64,000 nucleotides of DNA from Candidatus Dormiibacterota bacterium (lineage in GTDB: Bacteria; Chloroflexota; Dormibacteria; Dormibacterales; Dormibacteraceae), in the NCBI GenBank assembly GCA_003169845.1, contig PNAG01000023.1, positions 62,001 to 126,000 on the forward strand, given 5' to 3'. The position numbers and the translations under genes are program-made. This document shows, in pieces, positions 41,162-51,700 of the stretch. How positions within the stretch are numbered: position 1 is the stretch's first letter; each line of letters begins with the position of its first letter. The notes under the pieces are model-generated. The model did no database searches, was not told the DNA's origin, and worked only from the letters and a program-made list of their open reading frames with translations.

Positions 41162-42322
41162 GTGCCCCGACCTCCCGAGGTCCTCGACCGCCGCGCGCTG
41201 AATCGCGCCCTGCTGGCGCGCCAGATGCTGCTGCGGCCGGTCCGGCTATCCGCGGCCAGCGCGATCGAGCGCCTCGTCGGCATGCAGGCGCAGGCGCCCA
41301 GCCTCCCGTACGTCGGGCTGTGGGCGCGGCTTCAGGGCTTCCAGCCCGACGAACTTTCGCGCCTGGTCCAATCCAGACGCGCGGTCCGGACCACGATCAT
41401 GCGCAACACCATCCACCTGGTGACGGCCCGGGATGCGCTGCGCCTCAAGCCGCTGTTCCAGCCCCTGCACGAACGCGGCTTCTTCCGCGGCAGCCCGTGG
41501 GGCCGCAACCTCAAGACGATGAACCCGGACGCGCTGCTCGCGGCCGGTCGCGAGATCATGGGCGAACGCCCGCACACGATCGCGGAGCTCGCCCGGCTGC
41601 TCGCACCGCGGTTTCCGGACCACGACGCTCTCTCACTCGCATACGGCGTGCGCTACCTGCTGCCCATGGTCTTCGCCACTCCGCGTGGCATCTGGCAAGC
41701 CGCCGGCCCGGTCTCGCTGACCACGGTTGAGGCATGGCTCGACCGCTCAGCCGGCCCCGCGATCACGCCCGACGAGCTCGTCCTTCGCTACCTCGGCGCT
41801 TTCGGTCCCGCATCGCCCGCCGACATGCGAGCCTGGTCGGGTCTGGCGATGCGTCCGGCCTTCGAGCGGATGCGACCGGGCCTGAGGATTTTTCGCGATG
41901 AGCATGGAATCGAGCTGTTCGACCTACCCAGGGCGCCCCGTCCCGCGGCGGCAACCCCCGTCCCGGTCCGCCTCCTACCCGACTACGACAACATCCTGCT
42001 CGCCCACGCCGACCGGACGCGGATCATGGCGCCTGGCCAGCACCTCGGGCTCTTCAGCAGCAACGGCGTCATGAAGGGCTCGCTTCTCGTCGACGGGTTC
42101 ATCCGGGCCGGCTGGAGGCCGATCGCGGATCAAGGCGGGACGACCCTGGTCGTTACCCCGTTCGACGAGCCGATCCGCCGCCAGGACCACGCACCGGTGA
42201 CCGAAGAGGGTCTACGCCTGCTCGCGTTTCTCGCCCCCGGCGAGCACCGCGTCCGGTTCGGCCCGGTAAACGCAGAGGCCAGGCAACCGCCGGGTTCCAC
42301 TGCGTCCCGGCGCCGCGCCTGA
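41162..42322 (+). CDS. Winged-helix DNA glycosylase of the AlkZ-like (HTH_42) family
   Basis: A 386-residue protein, starting MPRPPEVLDRRALNRALLARQMLLRP. The family core is plain: ERLVGMQAQAPSLPYVGLWARL, where Q-A-Q fits the catalytic Q-x-Q motif of AlkZ-type glycosylases, then RTTIMRNTIHLVTARDALRL, YLGAFGPASPADMRAWSGL and LLPDYDNILLAHADRTRI. AlkZ unhooks interstrand crosslinks and removes bulky N-alkyl lesions. The native role here is inferred from the family only. The open frame upstream of the GTG is antisense to the EamA gene and not real. Confidence 0.88.
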   Translation: MPRPPEVLDRRALNRALLARQMLLRPVRLSAASAIERLVGMQAQAPSLPYVGLWARLQGFQPDELSRLVQSRRAVRTTIMRNTIHLVTARDALRLKPLFQPLHERGFFRGSPWGRNLKTMNPDALLAAGREIMGERPHTIAELARLLAPRFPDHDALSLAYGVRYLLPMVFATPRGIWQAAGPVSLTTVEAWLDRSAGPAITPDELVLRYLGAFGPASPADMRAWSGLAMRPAFERMRPGLRIFRDEHGIELFDLPRAPRPAAATPVPVRLLPDYDNILLAHADRTRIMAPGQHLGLFSSNGVMKGSLLVDGFIRAGWRPIADQGGTTLVVTPFDEPIRRQDHAPVTEEGLRLLAFLAPGEHRVRFGPVNAEARQPPGSTASRRRA

Positions 42323-42490
42323 ACTCGTCTCGTAGGCCGAGAGCTGAGAAGGGGTCTCGTTTAAGAACCTCTCACGAATTCGGGTGGCGGGGGGATCATT
42401 GCAGGCCACTCAGATGGCAAGGGACAATCGGATCGTGGTTGCAGCCGCAGGCGCACGCCGGAAGGTCTGTTCGTTTCCGGCGCCCAGCGC
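42323..42490. other. Intergenic region, no gene seen
   Basis: 168 bases between two plus-strand genes. It includes a GGAAGG ribosome-site-like string near 42460. No hairpin with a T-tract is visible. Confidence 0.3.
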
Positions 42491-44161
42491 ATGAGCCGGC
42501 GGCGGTGGCCGTCCACCTGGATCGCGCTCGCCACCTACTCGCTGCTGGCCGTGGCGGTCTTCTCCGGCGCGTGGATCGACCCGGCCGGGAGGTGGATCGG
42601 CAGCCCGAAGGACCCGCAGCTTTTCATCTGGTATCTCGGCTGGATCCCTCACCAGCTGGCACAGGGGCTCAACCCGCTCTTCACCGACCACCTGTCATAC
42701 CCGCCGGGCGTGAACCTCACGTGGAACACGTCGATGATCTTTCCGGCCGTCCTCCTGTGGCCGGTCACCGCGATCTTCGGCCCGCTGGTCGCGTACAACG
42801 TGCTCGTCACCGGCGGAATCGCGCTTTCCTCTTGGTGTGGTTTTCTGGCTGCGCGCCGCTTCCTCGACCGCGACCTGTTGTGCTTGGTGGCCGGGCTGGT
42901 CTACGGGTTCAGCCCTGCGCTGATGGCGCAGGCGCAAGGCCATCCGCACGTCCTGGTAGCTCTATTCCCTCCGATCGCGCTCATCCTTGGCCACGAGATC
43001 CTGGTCCGCCGGCGAATGAATCCGGCTCTCGCCGGGGCGCTTGCCGGCGTGGCGGCGGCGCTGCAGCTCCTGACCGGCGAGGAGCTGCTCGCGGTGACGC
43101 TGGTGATCGTCGCCCTGGGTGCCGCGCTCCTGGTGCTTCTGCATCGCGACCAGCTGCGCGCCGGCATGCCCTACGCGGTGAAAGCCGCCGGGGTGGCCCT
43201 CGCGGTCTTCGCCGTCCTCGCCGCCTACCCGCTCGGCTTCCAGTTCCTCGGACCTCAGCGAGTGTTCGGGGGCGTACAGGGACCGGACGTCTACGTCAGC
43301 GACCTGCTGGCCTTCTTCCTTCCTTCGAACCTCATCCATTTCACCGGCAACTCGACCGAGAACGATGCGTACGTCGGGTTACCTCTGCTCGCGCTGTTTG
43401 CCGCCGGCCTCGCCCTGGGCTGGCGCGCGCCGGCCATCCGCTGGGTCGGTTTGACGGCGTTGATCGTGGCCGTGCTGTCGCTGGGCCCGCACCTGCACGT
43501 CGACGGATTCACGACCCCCCTGCTGCTGCCCTGGGCGGCGGTGGCACGCCTGCCGCTCATGAGCAGCGCGCTGCCGGGGCGGTTGATGGCCATCGGGTTC
43601 CTCGGCATCGGCATCGTGGTCGCGTACACATGCGCTCGCGCGTTCACGGCAGCGCGACCATGGCGCATCGCGACCGGCCTGGCGCTGCTGGCGGGCCTGG
43701 TGGCGATTGCACCGCCGCTGCCTTACGAGAGCCAGCCCGCGAGCGCGCCCGCGTTCTTCCGGCCGGGCGGCGACGTCGAGAAGATCCCCTCGGGTGCGGT
43801 CGTGCTCGTCACGCCTTTCTCGAGCAAGGAGTCCACCGACGCCATGTACTGGCAGGCGGTGGCCGGCTACCGGTTTCGGATGCCCGAAGGCGACGCTTTC
43901 ACTCCCGGGCCGTATCTCGGCCCGCACCCGTCATTCCTCCAATCGGCGCTCGACCACCTGGATGCCGGTGACGCGGTCCCGGTGACGCCCGATGTCCGCG
44001 CCATGGCTCTCGCCGACCTGAAGTCGTCCGGCGTCTCGACCATCGTGGCCGGCCCATCCCCGGGACAGGATGCGATCGTCGAATTCCTGACACAGGTCGT
44101 AGGCCAGGCGCCGGTGGACGACGCCGGGGTCAAGGTTTGGTGGGAAGTCAGCGCTGGCTGA
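42491..44161 (+). CDS. Polytopic membrane glycosyltransferase-like (GT-C type) protein
   Basis: A 556-residue protein with about twelve hydrophobic segments and a C-terminal soluble domain from about residue 420. The first lumenal-type loop (GSPKDPQLFIWYLGWIPHQLAQGLNPLFTDHLSYPPGVNL) has acidic and aromatic residues like GT-C lipid-linked sugar transferases; CGFLAARRFLDRDLLCLVAGLVYGFSPALMAQAQGH follows. I infer sugar or lipid-carrier transfer at the membrane. It ends 14 bases inside the convergent asnB gene. Confidence 0.7.
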   Translation: MSRRRWPSTWIALATYSLLAVAVFSGAWIDPAGRWIGSPKDPQLFIWYLGWIPHQLAQGLNPLFTDHLSYPPGVNLTWNTSMIFPAVLLWPVTAIFGPLVAYNVLVTGGIALSSWCGFLAARRFLDRDLLCLVAGLVYGFSPALMAQAQGHPHVLVALFPPIALILGHEILVRRRMNPALAGALAGVAAALQLLTGEELLAVTLVIVALGAALLVLLHRDQLRAGMPYAVKAAGVALAVFAVLAAYPLGFQFLGPQRVFGGVQGPDVYVSDLLAFFLPSNLIHFTGNSTENDAYVGLPLLALFAAGLALGWRAPAIRWVGLTALIVAVLSLGPHLHVDGFTTPLLLPWAAVARLPLMSSALPGRLMAIGFLGIGIVVAYTCARAFTAARPWRIATGLALLAGLVAIAPPLPYESQPASAPAFFRPGGDVEKIPSGAVVLVTPFSSKESTDAMYWQAVAGYRFRMPEGDAFTPGPYLGPHPSFLQSALDHLDAGDAVPVTPDVRAMALADLKSSGVSTIVAGPSPGQDAIVEFLTQVVGQAPVDDAGVKVWWEVSAG

Positions 44162-46037
44162 GGTAGCCGTCGTGCCACAGCTCGAACGCGAACAGCGTCC
44201 AGAGCTGCTTGCGGTTGTCGCGGCGGCCGTCCAGGTGATCGTCGATCAGCTGCTTCACCGCGCCGGGATCGAAAAACCCTTTGCGCGCGATCCGTTCCGG
44301 CGAGAGCACCGACAGCATCTGCTCCTTGAGCGGGCCGCGAAACCAGTGGGCGACCGGGATGCCGAAACCCTTTTTCGGGCGGTTGAGGATGCTCTCCGGC
44401 AGGATCCCCCGCAGCGCCCGCTTGAGCAGAAACTTCGAGCGCAGCCCTCGCAGCTTCATGTTCAGCGGCAGGTGGGTGGCGTACTGGACGAAATCGTTGT
44501 TGAGGAGCGGTACCCGCCCCTCGAGCGAGGCCATCATCGAGGCACGGTCGAGCTTGACCAGGATGTCGTTCTCCAGGTAAAGGCGCATGTCCATCGCCAG
44601 CACCTGGTTCAACGGGTCCGTATAGGCTCCCGGACCGAGGTCCAGATCGTGGCGGCCGTTGGCGGACAGCTCGTGCCGCACGTCCTCTGACAGCAGCGCC
44701 GTCCGCTCCTCTCGGGCGAACGAGCCCATCCAGCGCTGGTGGCGCTCGGCGACCGGGTACGCAGCGCCTCCGACGAACCGCTTGGCCCGGAAGTCGAAGC
44801 TCAGGTTGTCTCGAGATACCGGCAGACGCCGCACGACCGGTTCGACCAGGCCCTCGCGCAGCAGTCGTGGCGCCTTCAGGTAGTAGCCCGCCAGGCGGTG
44901 GGCCTGCAGGGTGGGATAGCCGGCAAACAGCTCGTCCCCCCCGTCGCCACCCAGCGCGACCTTGACGTGCCGCCTCGTGAACTCCGACAGGAGGTAGGTC
45001 GGGATGATGGAGGCGTCGCCGAGCGGCTCGTCGAGCAGGCTCGGCAGCTTCGGAACGAGGTCGAGCAGCATGCTCGGCTCCAGCGTCAGCTCGCGGTGCT
45101 GCGTGCCCAGGTGCTTCGCCACCAGCCGCGCATGAGCCGACTCGTCGAAGGAGCGATCGGCGAAGCCCACGGAGAAGCTCTTCACGTCGCCGCCGAGCTG
45201 CGTCATCATCGCCGCCACCGCGCTCGAATCGATTCCGCCCGAGAGGAACACGCCCAGCGGGACGTCGCTGATGAGCTCCTTGCGGACGGACTCCCGGAGC
45301 ACCGAACGCAGCCTCTCGCACTCCTCCTCGATGCCGTGCCCATGCGCATCGCCGGCGAGATTCAGCTGGGGGGACCAGTACCTGCGCAGCCTATGCGTGG
45401 AATCGGCCAGCGACCACATCAGAGTGTGTCCGGGCTCGAGCTTCTTGATGCCCCGCACGATGCTGTTCGGCGACGGCACGAACTCATAGGACAGGTAATC
45501 GTCCAGGGCCGCCGGGTCGATGCCTTTCCGAAGCGCAGGGTCGCGCAGCAACGCCTTGAGCTCGGAGGCGAACACAAGGCGTTTGCCGTCGATCGCGTAG
45601 TGGAGAGGCTTGATCCCCATCCGGTCGCGGGCCAGGAGTATCGCGCCCATACGGCGGTCCAGCAGGGCGAAGGCGAACATCCCGTTCAGACGTTCAACGA
45701 GGTACTGGCCCCACTCCTCGTAGCCATGGACGAGGACCTCGGTGTCCGACTCCGTATTAAAGGTATGACCGGCCGCGACGAGCAGCTTCCGCAGCTCGAG
45801 GTGGTTGTAGATCTCGCCGTTCTGCACGACCCACACGGTCGAGTCCTCGTTGTGCATCGGCTGGTGGCCACCCTCGAGGTCGATGATCGAGAGGCGGCGC
45901 ATGCCGAACGTGACAGCCTCCAGCTGAATCATCCCCTCGTCGTCCGGCCCCCGGTGCACCATCGATGAGCACATCCGTTGCACCAGCTCGCGGCCGCCGG
46001 CCGGATCGCCGCCGGCGACTCCGCAGATGCCACACAT
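44148..46037 (-). CDS. asnB: Asparagine synthetase, glutamine-hydrolysing
   Basis: A 629-residue enzyme. The glutaminase domain starts at the catalytic Cys2 (MCGICGVAGG) and includes RLSIIDLEGGHQPMHNED, NGEIYNHLELR and NGMFAFALLDRR. The synthetase domain has the PP-loop GVFLSGGIDSSAVAAMM (about 260-276), DEPLGDASIIPTYLLSEF and GGDGGDELFAGYPT. Within a glycan-type cluster such paralogues may amidate surface sugars rather than make free Asn. The ATG overlaps the GT2 stop by one base, so it is coupled to that gene. Confidence 0.94.
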   Translation of the reverse strand: MCGICGVAGGDPAGGRELVQRMCSSMVHRGPDDEGMIQLEAVTFGMRRLSIIDLEGGHQPMHNEDSTVWVVQNGEIYNHLELRKLLVAAGHTFNTESDTEVLVHGYEEWGQYLVERLNGMFAFALLDRRMGAILLARDRMGIKPLHYAIDGKRLVFASELKALLRDPALRKGIDPAALDDYLSYEFVPSPNSIVRGIKKLEPGHTLMWSLADSTHRLRRYWSPQLNLAGDAHGHGIEEECERLRSVLRESVRKELISDVPLGVFLSGGIDSSAVAAMMTQLGGDVKSFSVGFADRSFDESAHARLVAKHLGTQHRELTLEPSMLLDLVPKLPSLLDEPLGDASIIPTYLLSEFTRRHVKVALGGDGGDELFAGYPTLQAHRLAGYYLKAPRLLREGLVEPVVRRLPVSRDNLSFDFRAKRFVGGAAYPVAERHQRWMGSFAREERTALLSEDVRHELSANGRHDLDLGPGAYTDPLNQVLAMDMRLYLENDILVKLDRASMMASLEGRVPLLNNDFVQYATHLPLNMKLRGLRSKFLLKRALRGILPESILNRPKKGFGIPVAHWFRGPLKEQMLSVLSPERIARKGFFDPGAVKQLIDDHLDGRRDNRKQLWTLFAFELWHDGYLSQR

Positions 46038-47113
46038 CAGTGGATCCTTCGGACCGTGGGCCTCCCGTCTACACCCTCTCCCCCTCGGGGAGAGGGTCGG
46101 GGTGAGGGGCTTAAGCCTGTATCACGCCCCCGAGAATGTCTTTCGATGATCTCCCTTACGACGTAGGTGGTCTTGGCCTGCGACTCGTGGTAGGTGCGAA
46201 TCGACAGCTCGGCCAGAAGCCCCATCAGGATGAACTGCACCCCGACGATGGCGAGGAAGACGGCGAGCAGCAGCAGCGGGTTGTTGTGCGCGTACGGGTA
46301 GGGCGGCAGGATCTTCTGAATGATCACGATCGCCGCGAAGACGAGGGCCAGGGCCCAGAGCCCAAAGGCGGCGAAGCCGAAGAAGTAGATCGGCTTGGTC
46401 GAGTAGCTCCCGAGCAGCTTGACCGTCATCAGGTCGAGCAGCACGCGCGAGGTCCGTGCCAGCGAATACTTCGACTTGCCGAACGATCGAGGCCGGTGGT
46501 TGACCGGCAGCTCCGTGATCCGCGCGCCGACCCACGAGGCGTACACCGGGATGAACCGGTGCATCTCGCCGTACAGCTTCACGTCCTGGATCACCTCGCG
46601 CTGATAGGCCTTGAGCGTGCAGCCGAAGTCGTTGAGCCGAACGCCGGTGACTCGCGCGATGATCCAGTTGGCGATCTTCGACGGCAGCACCCTCACGGCG
46701 TCGTCCTGCCGGTCCTTGCGCCAGCCGCTGACCACGTCATATCCCTCGTCGATCTTCTCGAGCAGGCGTGGGATGTCGTGTGGATCGTTCTGCATGTCGC
46801 CGTCCATGAAAACCAGGATCTCGCCGCGGCTGTTGTCGATTCCCGCCTGCACCGCCGCGGTCTGGCCGAAGTTCCGCCGGAAGCTCACGACCCGCACGTG
46901 CGCGTCACGCGAAGCGATCTGCCCCAGCCGCTCGGTGCTGCCGTCGCGGCTCCCGTCGTCGATGTACAGGACCTCGTACGACGTGTCGAGCGCCTCCAGC
47001 ACGGCTATCAGCTCCTCGTGCAGAGGCGCGACGCTCTCGACCTCGTTGTAAACCAGCACGATGACCGAAAGCCGCGGCGCAACAGTGGCAGCGTGCCGTG
47101 TCCGCGTAGCCAT
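46037..47113 (-). CDS. GT2 glycosyltransferase, dolichol/undecaprenyl-phosphate sugar synthase type
   Basis: A 358-residue protein. The catalytic GT-A domain starts LSVIVLVYNEVESVAPLHEEL, has the YIDDGSRDGSTERL and VFMDGDMQNDPHDIPRLLEKIDEGYDVVSGWRKDR signatures, then LNDFGCTLKAYQREV. Two C-terminal helices (IYFFGFAAFGLWALALVFAAIVII; LLLAVFLAIVGVQFILMGLLAEL) anchor it. It probably loads a sugar onto undecaprenyl phosphate. The ATG at 47113 has TACAAT exactly 6 bases upstream. The C-terminal SPSPRPSPRGGEGVDG is read from a palindromic repeat. Confidence 0.93.
   Translation of the reverse strand: MATRTRHAATVAPRLSVIVLVYNEVESVAPLHEELIAVLEALDTSYEVLYIDDGSRDGSTERLGQIASRDAHVRVVSFRRNFGQTAAVQAGIDNSRGEILVFMDGDMQNDPHDIPRLLEKIDEGYDVVSGWRKDRQDDAVRVLPSKIANWIIARVTGVRLNDFGCTLKAYQREVIQDVKLYGEMHRFIPVYASWVGARITELPVNHRPRSFGKSKYSLARTSRVLLDLMTVKLLGSYSTKPIYFFGFAAFGLWALALVFAAIVIIQKILPPYPYAHNNPLLLLAVFLAIVGVQFILMGLLAELSIRTYHESQAKTTYVVREIIERHSRGRDTGLSPSPRPSPRGGEGVDGRPTVRRIH
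46073..46113. repeat. GC-rich palindromic repeat inside the GT2 gene 3' end
   Basis: ACCCTCTCCCCCTCGGGGAG followed by AGGGTCGGGGTGAGGGGCTTAA is the inverted form of the element next to lon (TTAAGCCCCTCACCC...). It encodes the last residues of the GT2 protein. Confidence 0.8.
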
Positions 47114-47119
47114 TGGGGG

Positions 47120-47125
47120 ATTGTA
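47120..47125 (-). promoter_or_regulatory. -10 box of the GT2 gene, leaderless
   Basis: TACAAT on the minus strand, then CCCCCA (6 bases), then ATG. This rules out the longer frame beginning at 47242. Confidence 0.55.
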
Positions 47126-47137
47126 TGACGCCCAATT

Positions 47138-47199
47138 CACCTCCCCGCTGCCGGGGAGGTCCGCCCCGCTCGCAAAGCGGGAGCGGCGGGGTGGCGGGA
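47138..47199. repeat. GC-rich palindromic repeat, compound
   Basis: CACCTCCCCGCTGCCGGGGAGGT (47138-47160) is followed by CCGCCCCGCTCGCAAAGCGG with a GAGCGGCGGGG partner. Two adjacent hairpins share the ATTCACCTCCCCGCT core with the copy at 41058. Lies between the divergent GT2 and DUF2079 genes. Confidence 0.75.
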
Positions 47200-47217
47200 T
47201 GGTTCTTGCAGCAACCG

Positions 47218-47237
47218 GGTTAATTGATCGATTAACC
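47218..47237. promoter_or_regulatory. Inverted repeat, possible operator
   Basis: GGTTAAT-TGATCG-ATTAACC, a 7-base perfect inverted repeat with a 6-base spacer, ending 10 bases before the ATG at 47248. It is AT-rich against a GC-rich background. The inner TAACCT also looks like a -10 box, so a protein bound here would block the promoter. Confidence 0.45.
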
Positions 47238-47247
47238 TCCAAACAAG

Positions 47248-48705
47248 ATGACCGTCGACGCTATGAACCTGGCCGGGCGCGAGCGCGGCGACGCCCGGGC
47301 CGTGGCCTGGTGGATCTTCCCGACCCTGCCGCTCCTGGCCGCCGCGATCGGATTCGCTTGGACCCTGCGGGGCGAGCTGATGCGCCTCTATGGCATGACC
47401 GGCTCGGCCTGGGACTACGCCTACGACCAGCAGATCATCTGGAACATCTCGGTCGGGCAGGGCTTCTATTCGAGCTTCGCGCGCGCCAACTTCCTCGGCA
47501 TCCATTTCGAGCTCATCTTCGTGGTGCTCGCCGCGGTCGAAAAGCTGTGGCCGAACCCGGCCGTGCTGCTGATCTTCTCGTCGGCGGGACTCGCCGCGAC
47601 CGCCCCGGCCGCCTATCTCTTCTTCCGGTCGCTGCTCCCGGCCGACCGCCCGGAGTCGCCGTGGCTCGCGGTCGCGCTTGCAGCCCCGATTCCGTTCTGG
47701 GCCGCGATCCAGGAGGCCGCGCGCGATTTCTTCCACCCCGAAAACATGGCGCTGGCGCTCGCGCTGCTCGCGGCGTGGGCGGGAATCCGCGGCCATCGCG
47801 TGGCCATGTGGGTCCTGTGCGTGCTGGTCCTCACGTGCAAGGAGGACCAGGTCTACACGGTGGGCGTGATCGGGCTGCTGATGGCGGCGTACGGAGCACC
47901 GCAGATCCGAAAGCATTGGCGGTTCATCGTCTACCTCGCCGGCGCGTGGTTCCTCATCGGCACCGGCATCGTCCAGCAGCACTTCCGCAACGGCGGCTAC
48001 ACCGATTTCGTGTACTACCGCTGGCTGTTCGGCCTAGATCCCTCCATGCCAAGGACCTTGAGCACGGTCTTGGGCGCGGCGTTTCGGCCCAGCGCCCTGC
48101 TCGTGGTCGCGGTCGTGATCGCGAGCATGTTCGCGCTGCCGCTACTGGCGCCGCGCTGGTTGCTGCTGGTCATCCCGCCGTATCTCGCCGACGTGCTGAG
48201 CGGTCACAACCCGCAAAACGTGCTCAACCTCCACTACGTGCTGCTGCTGCTCTTCCCACTCATCGTCGCCGGCGGAGTCGGCGCCCGCAAGTTCTTGCAA
48301 ATGCGTTCGATCCGGCCCGTAATGGCGCTGGTCGCGATCCTGCCCGCCCTGATCCTCGCCTGGGGCACCGGGCGCTTTCCGCCCGCGTTGGGTGGCGATC
48401 AAAGTCTTTACGCGCATCCCAACGTGATCGCCGAGCTGCAGACGGCCACTTCGATGATCCCGGCCGACGCGCCCGTCAACGCGGACGACGGCCTTGCGGT
48501 GTGGCTCGCGAACCGGCACACGATCAACGACTTCCCGGATCGCCTCGACGGTACCTGCTATGTCGTGATCGACCGCCAGGCGTACCTGAGTGGGCCAACC
48601 CATCCCGATCAGCGACTGGCTGCGCTCAACCTGCTCCCTACCAGCGGCCGGTCGCTGCTCTATGACGACGGGCGCTTCCAGGTCTGGAGCCCGGTCGGGG
48701 ACTGA
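47248..48705 (+). CDS. DUF2079 polytopic membrane protein
   Basis: A 485-residue protein with about eleven hydrophobic segments. The N-terminal signature [52 protein letters not shown] is the DUF2079 pattern (D-Q-x-x-W-N, then G-x-H-F). The family is related to GT-C glycosyltransferases acting on lipid-linked sugars; no substrate is known. The last 90 residues are a soluble extracytoplasmic domain ([21 protein letters not shown]). It forms a divergent pair with the GT2-asnB unit. Confidence 0.85.
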   Translation: MTVDAMNLAGRERGDARAVAWWIFPTLPLLAAAIGFAWTLRGELMRLYGMTGSAWDYAYDQQIIWNISVGQGFYSSFARANFLGIHFELIFVVLAAVEKLWPNPAVLLIFSSAGLAATAPAAYLFFRSLLPADRPESPWLAVALAAPIPFWAAIQEAARDFFHPENMALALALLAAWAGIRGHRVAMWVLCVLVLTCKEDQVYTVGVIGLLMAAYGAPQIRKHWRFIVYLAGAWFLIGTGIVQQHFRNGGYTDFVYYRWLFGLDPSMPRTLSTVLGAAFRPSALLVVAVVIASMFALPLLAPRWLLLVIPPYLADVLSGHNPQNVLNLHYVLLLLFPLIVAGGVGARKFLQMRSIRPVMALVAILPALILAWGTGRFPPALGGDQSLYAHPNVIAELQTATSMIPADAPVNADDGLAVWLANRHTINDFPDRLDGTCYVVIDRQAYLSGPTHPDQRLAALNLLPTSGRSLLYDDGRFQVWSPVGD

Positions 48706-48721
48706 TCAGACCCTGCTTTCG

Positions 48722-48727
48722 TACTCT
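48722..48727 (+). promoter_or_regulatory. Probable -10 box of metH
   Basis: TACTCT, 10 bases before the ATG, giving a leader of about four bases. No cobalamin or SAM riboswitch fits in the 32-base gap upstream. Confidence 0.4.
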
Positions 48728-48737
48728 TAGGGTCCAC

Positions 48738-51700
48738 ATGGCCGTGGCGATATCGACGAAAGAGCGTCTCGATCGGCTGTTCAAGCAGCGGATCGTGATT
48801 TTCGACGGGTCGATGGGCGTCATGCTCCAGCACAAGGGCCTCAGCGACGACGACTTCCGCGGCGAGCGCTTTCGCGATCACCCGAAGCCGCTCCGGAACA
48901 ACAGCGACGTCCTGTGCCTGACCCAGCCTGCGCTCGTCACGCAGGTCCACCGCGAATACCTCGAGGCCGGCGCGGACATCATTACGACCAACACTTTCAC
49001 CGCGACGCGCGTGTCGCAAGCCGACTACGGCCTGGCGGACGTCGCCTACGAGATGAACCTCGAAGGCGCCCGGCTCGCGCGCAAAGCGGCCGATGCGTTC
49101 GAGAACCGCTTCGTCGCCGGCTCGCTGGGCCCGACCAACGTCACCCTTTCCCTCTCGCCGCGCGTCGACGACCCCTCGTATCGCGAGGTCACGTTCGACG
49201 AGCTGAAAGACGGATACGCCGAGGCGGCACGCGCGTTGCGCGAGGGCGGCGTCGACTTCCTCCTCATCGAGACGATCTTTGACACGCTCAACAGCAAGGC
49301 CGCGATCGCGGCGGTGAAAGAGGTCGCACCTGAGATGCCGCTGTTCATCTCGATGACGGTGGTAGACCGCAGCGGCCGCAACCTCTCAGGCCAAACGGTC
49401 GAGGCGTTCTGGACGTCGGTCGAGCACGCGCAACCCTTCGCGGCCGGCATCAACTGCTCGCTCGGCGCGACTGAGATGCGGCCGTACATCGCCGCCTTGT
49501 CGCGAGTCGCGCCGGTCTACGTCTTCTGCTACCCCAACGCAGGGCTGCCGAACGCTTTCGGGGGCTACGACGAGCAGGCGCCCACCACCAGCCGCCTGCT
49601 GAAGGAGTTCGCGGAGGCCGGTTATCTGAACGCCGCCGGAGGCTGCTGCGGCACAGGGCCCGAACACATCCGGCAGATTCGCGAGGCCGTCGACAGCATC
49701 GCCAGGCGCGAGGTTCCCGAGCGCGTTGGCCGGACGAGGTTCAGCGGGCTCGAGCCCTTTGAGATCGGGCCTGACTCCGGCTTCGTGGTCGTGGGCGAGC
49801 GCACCAACGTCACGGGGTCGATCCGGTTCCGACGCCTCATCGAGAGCGGCGACTTCACCGGGGCCGTGCAGGTCGCGCTCGACCAGGTCCGGGGCGGCGC
49901 CAACCTGCTCGACGTGAACATGGACGCGGACCTCCTCGACTCCGAGGCCGCGATGGTGCGGTTCCTCAACCTCATCGCGACCGAGCCCGAGATCGCGCGC
50001 ATTCCGATCATGGTCGACAGCTCCAAGTGGACGGTGCTCGAGGCCGGGCTGAAGTGCGTGCAGGGCAAGGGCGTCTGCAACTCGATCAGCCTGAAGGGCG
50101 GCGAGGAGGCGTTCCTCGAGCAGGCGCGCAAGGTGCGCGAGTACGGGGCGGCCGCCGTCGTGATGGCCTTCGACGAGACCGGCCAGGCGGACACCTTCGA
50201 GCGCAAGGTGGCGATCTGCAGCCGCGCCTACAAGCTGCTCACCGAGAAAGCCGGCTTCGAGCCGGACGACATCATCTTCGACCCCAACATCCTGCCGATC
50301 GCGACCGGCATCGAGGAGCACGCCGCGTACGCAAAGAACTTCATCGACGCGACGCGGGAGATCAAGAGGCTCTTTCCCCGGGTGAGGGTGTCCGGCGGAG
50401 TGTCGAACCTCTCCTTCTCTTTCCGCGGCAACGACCGCGTCCGCGAGGCAATCCACTCGGCCTTCCTCTACCACGCGATCCTGGCCGGGCTGGACATGGG
50501 CATCGTCAACGCCGGCCAGCTGGTCGTCTACGAGGACATCCCGAAGGACCTGCTGGAGATGGTCGAGGACATCATCTTCGACCGCCGCCCCGACGGCACG
50601 GAGCGGCTCGTGGAGTTCGCCAAGTCCGTCACGGGCGCCGGCACCAAGCGCGAGAAGGACCTCGCCTGGCGTGAAGGTTCGGTCGAGGAGAGGCTCGCCC
50701 ATGCCGTGCTGCATGGAGAGGTCGAGTTCATCGAGGCCGACGCCGAAGAGGCCCGCCAGAAGTACGAGAAAGGTTTGCTCGTCATCGAAGGTCCGCTGAT
50801 GGACGGCATGAAGGTCGTGGGTGACCTGTTCGGCGCGGGCAAGATGTTCCTCCCCCAGGTCGTGAAGAGCGCGCGCGCGATGAAGCGCGCGGTCGCCTAC
50901 CTCGAGCCGTTCATGCAGGCGGAAAAAGAAGCCTCTGGAAGCCGGCGCACGCGCGGCAAGCTGGTGCTCGCGACGGTCAAGGGGGATGTGCATGACATCG
51001 GAAAGAACATCGTCGGCGTCGTGCTCGCATGCAACAACTACGAGGTCGTGGACCTGGGCGTCATGGTGCCGGTCGACAAGATCCTTGACACCGCGATCGA
51101 GCTGGGCGCGGACGTCGTGGGCCTCTCGGGACTCATCACACCCTCGCTCGACGAGATGGTCGTAGTCGCGAAGGAGATGACGCGGCGCGAGTTCAAGATC
51201 CCGCTGCTGATCGGCGGCGCCACCACCTCAAAACAGCACACCGCGGTGCGCATCGCGCCCGCGTACGACGGGTCAACGGTCCACGTGCTCGACGCCTCGC
51301 GCGTGATCGGCGTGGTCTCCGACTTGCTCGACGACGAGCGCCGCGTACCGTTCGACCGCGACAACCGCGTCCTGCAGGAGAAGCTGCGCGCGCAGCACTC
51401 GACCTCGCGGCGCACGCTGCTGACGCTCGCCGATGCCCGCGCGAAGCGGCAGCGCCTCGCATTCGACGACCTGCCCCGGCCGCCTTTCACCGGCACGAAG
51501 GTGGTCGAACCGAAAATCTCCGTGCTGCGCGAGTACATCGACTGGACCTTCTTCTTCCATGCCTGGGAGCTCAAGGGCAAGTTCCCGGCCATCCTTGACA
51601 GCCCCTCGCACGGCGCGGTTGCCCGTGAGCTGTTCAGCCACGCCGAAGAGATGCTCGATGAGATCCAGGCCAAGGGCTGGCTTCACGCCAAGGGCGTTTA

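Noticed and set aside
48706-48737. Possible cobalamin riboswitch before metH
   Set aside because: Only 32 bases separate metH from the previous gene, too few for a riboswitch, and a -10 box lies within them.
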